NCBI GenBank assembly: GCA_028277725.1 | Contig: JANQFX010000088.1 | Location: 1-64,000, forward strand | DNA: 64,000 nucleotides | Origin: Thiohalocapsa sp. | GTDB taxonomy: Bacteria; Pseudomonadota; Gammaproteobacteria; Chromatiales; Chromatiaceae | Direction of reading: 5' to 3' | Part shown: one piece after another, positions 63,685-64,000 of the stretch | Position numbering within the stretch: the stretch's first letter is position 1 | Layout of the letters: each line of letters starts with the position of its first letter | Notes under the pieces: generated by a model | Database searches by the model: none | Told to the model about the DNA's origin: nothing | The model's input: the letters and a program-made list of their open reading frames with translations, nothing else | Translations under genes and position numbers: made by a program

Positions 63685-64000
63685 ATGCAATGGGAACCCG
63701 TCATCGGGCTGGAGATCCACACCCAGCTCGCCACTGAATCCAAGATCTTCTCCGGCGCCGCGACGGCCTTCGGCGCCGAGCCGAACACCCAGGCCTGCGC
63801 CGTCGACCTGGGGTTACCCGGCGTGCTGCCGGTGCTGAACCTCAGCGCCGTGGAGCGCGCGGTGCGGTTCGGCAAGGCCATCGGTGCCGACATCGCCGAG
63901 CGCTCCGTGTTCGCGCGCAAGAACTACTTCTATCCGGACCTGCCCAAGGGTTACCAGATCAGCCAGTACGAGCTGCCGGTGGTGGGCAAGGGCGCAGTGG
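63685..64000 (+). CDS. gatB: Aspartyl/glutamyl-tRNA amidotransferase subunit B, N-terminal part (partial)
   Basis: The frame runs off the window end after 105 codons. It starts [25 protein letters not shown], the strongly conserved GatB start, and continues with [16 protein letters not shown] and [19 protein letters not shown]. GatB in the GatCAB complex converts Glu-tRNA-Gln or Asp-tRNA-Asn to the amide forms. gatC and gatA are not directly upstream; mtgA is. Confidence 0.96.
   Translation, partial: MQWEPVIGLEIHTQLATESKIFSGAATAFGAEPNTQACAVDLGLPGVLPVLNLSAVERAVRFGKAIGADIAERSVFARKNYFYPDLPKGYQISQYELPVVGKGAV

Overview
The window is GC-rich, gene-dense DNA from a gammaproteobacterium. The best guess is a member of the Chromatiales or a close relative. 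This rests on gene content and order: prfB-lysS with the classic RF2 frameshift, petABC-sspA-sspB, a DegS/AlgW-type protease divergent from nif3, Uma2-family genes, and a biliverdin-type phytochrome paired with a heme oxygenase. No photosynthesis gene is visible, so phototrophy is only suggested. No rRNA, tRNA or CRISPR array was recognised.

Layout. 1-1 kb: the 3' end of thiC, a truncated cold-shock-domain gene, a Uma2 remnant and a Mth938-like gene. 1.1-6.3 kb: a four-gene polysaccharide island (NTP_transf_5-like protein, WbaP-type initiating transferase, GT2, GT4), apparently lower in GC than its surroundings. 6.5-13.2 kb: a Cys-rich small protein, cobalamin-dependent metH, a Uma2 pseudogene with an internal deletion, an exported double-thioredoxin-like protein and an intact Uma2 gene. 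13.2-18.3 kb (minus): UspA, SulP transporter, lysS, prfB. 18.4-23.6 kb: RAYT transposase, PHA-system protein, Tat-type serine hydrolase, and several uncharacterised small or secreted proteins. 23.8-26.9 kb (minus): DUF2333, DUF389/TIGR00341, SDR. 27.2-29.4 kb: an exported isoaspartyl methyltransferase and manA. 29.6-38.7 kb (minus): PBP1A, TetR remnant, DUF971, hemH, an unknown gene coupled to a hemerythrin gene, a K+ channel with RCK domains, a small membrane protein. 38.9-45.9 kb: alpha/beta hydrolase, RRM protein with a strong terminator, LexA remnant, YqiA-like esterase, TraB-family protein, lipoprotein, AI-2E-family transporter, DUF3301. 45.9-51.1 kb (minus): sspB, sspA, petCBA (bc1 complex), nif3. 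51.2-52.4 kb: a periplasmic serine protease. 52.4-60.1 kb (minus): a complete MoxR-DUF58-DUF4381-BatA-BatB/TPR-BatD operon. 60.4-64 kb: heme oxygenase, a phytochrome that stops after its PHY domain, mtgA, and the start of gatB.

How the genes work together. The petABC genes give the quinol:cytochrome c oxidoreductase. The MoxR/Bat operon is a coherent set of AAA ATPase, vWA, TPR and BatD proteins joined by overlapping starts and stops. The heme oxygenase can make the biliverdin needed by the adjacent phytochrome. PBP1A and MtgA serve peptidoglycan synthesis. The DegS-like protease and exported PCMT point to envelope protein quality control. Remnants of Uma2 (two), TetR, LexA and cold-shock genes, a 35-bp dispersed repeat and a RAYT gene show local gene decay and small-element activity.

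The least conventional pieces are the output-less phytochrome, the exported PCMT, the Cys-rich protein next to metH, the unknown gene translationally coupled to hemerythrin, and the LexA-fragment/repeat locus. No wholly new multi-gene system could be proven from sequence alone.
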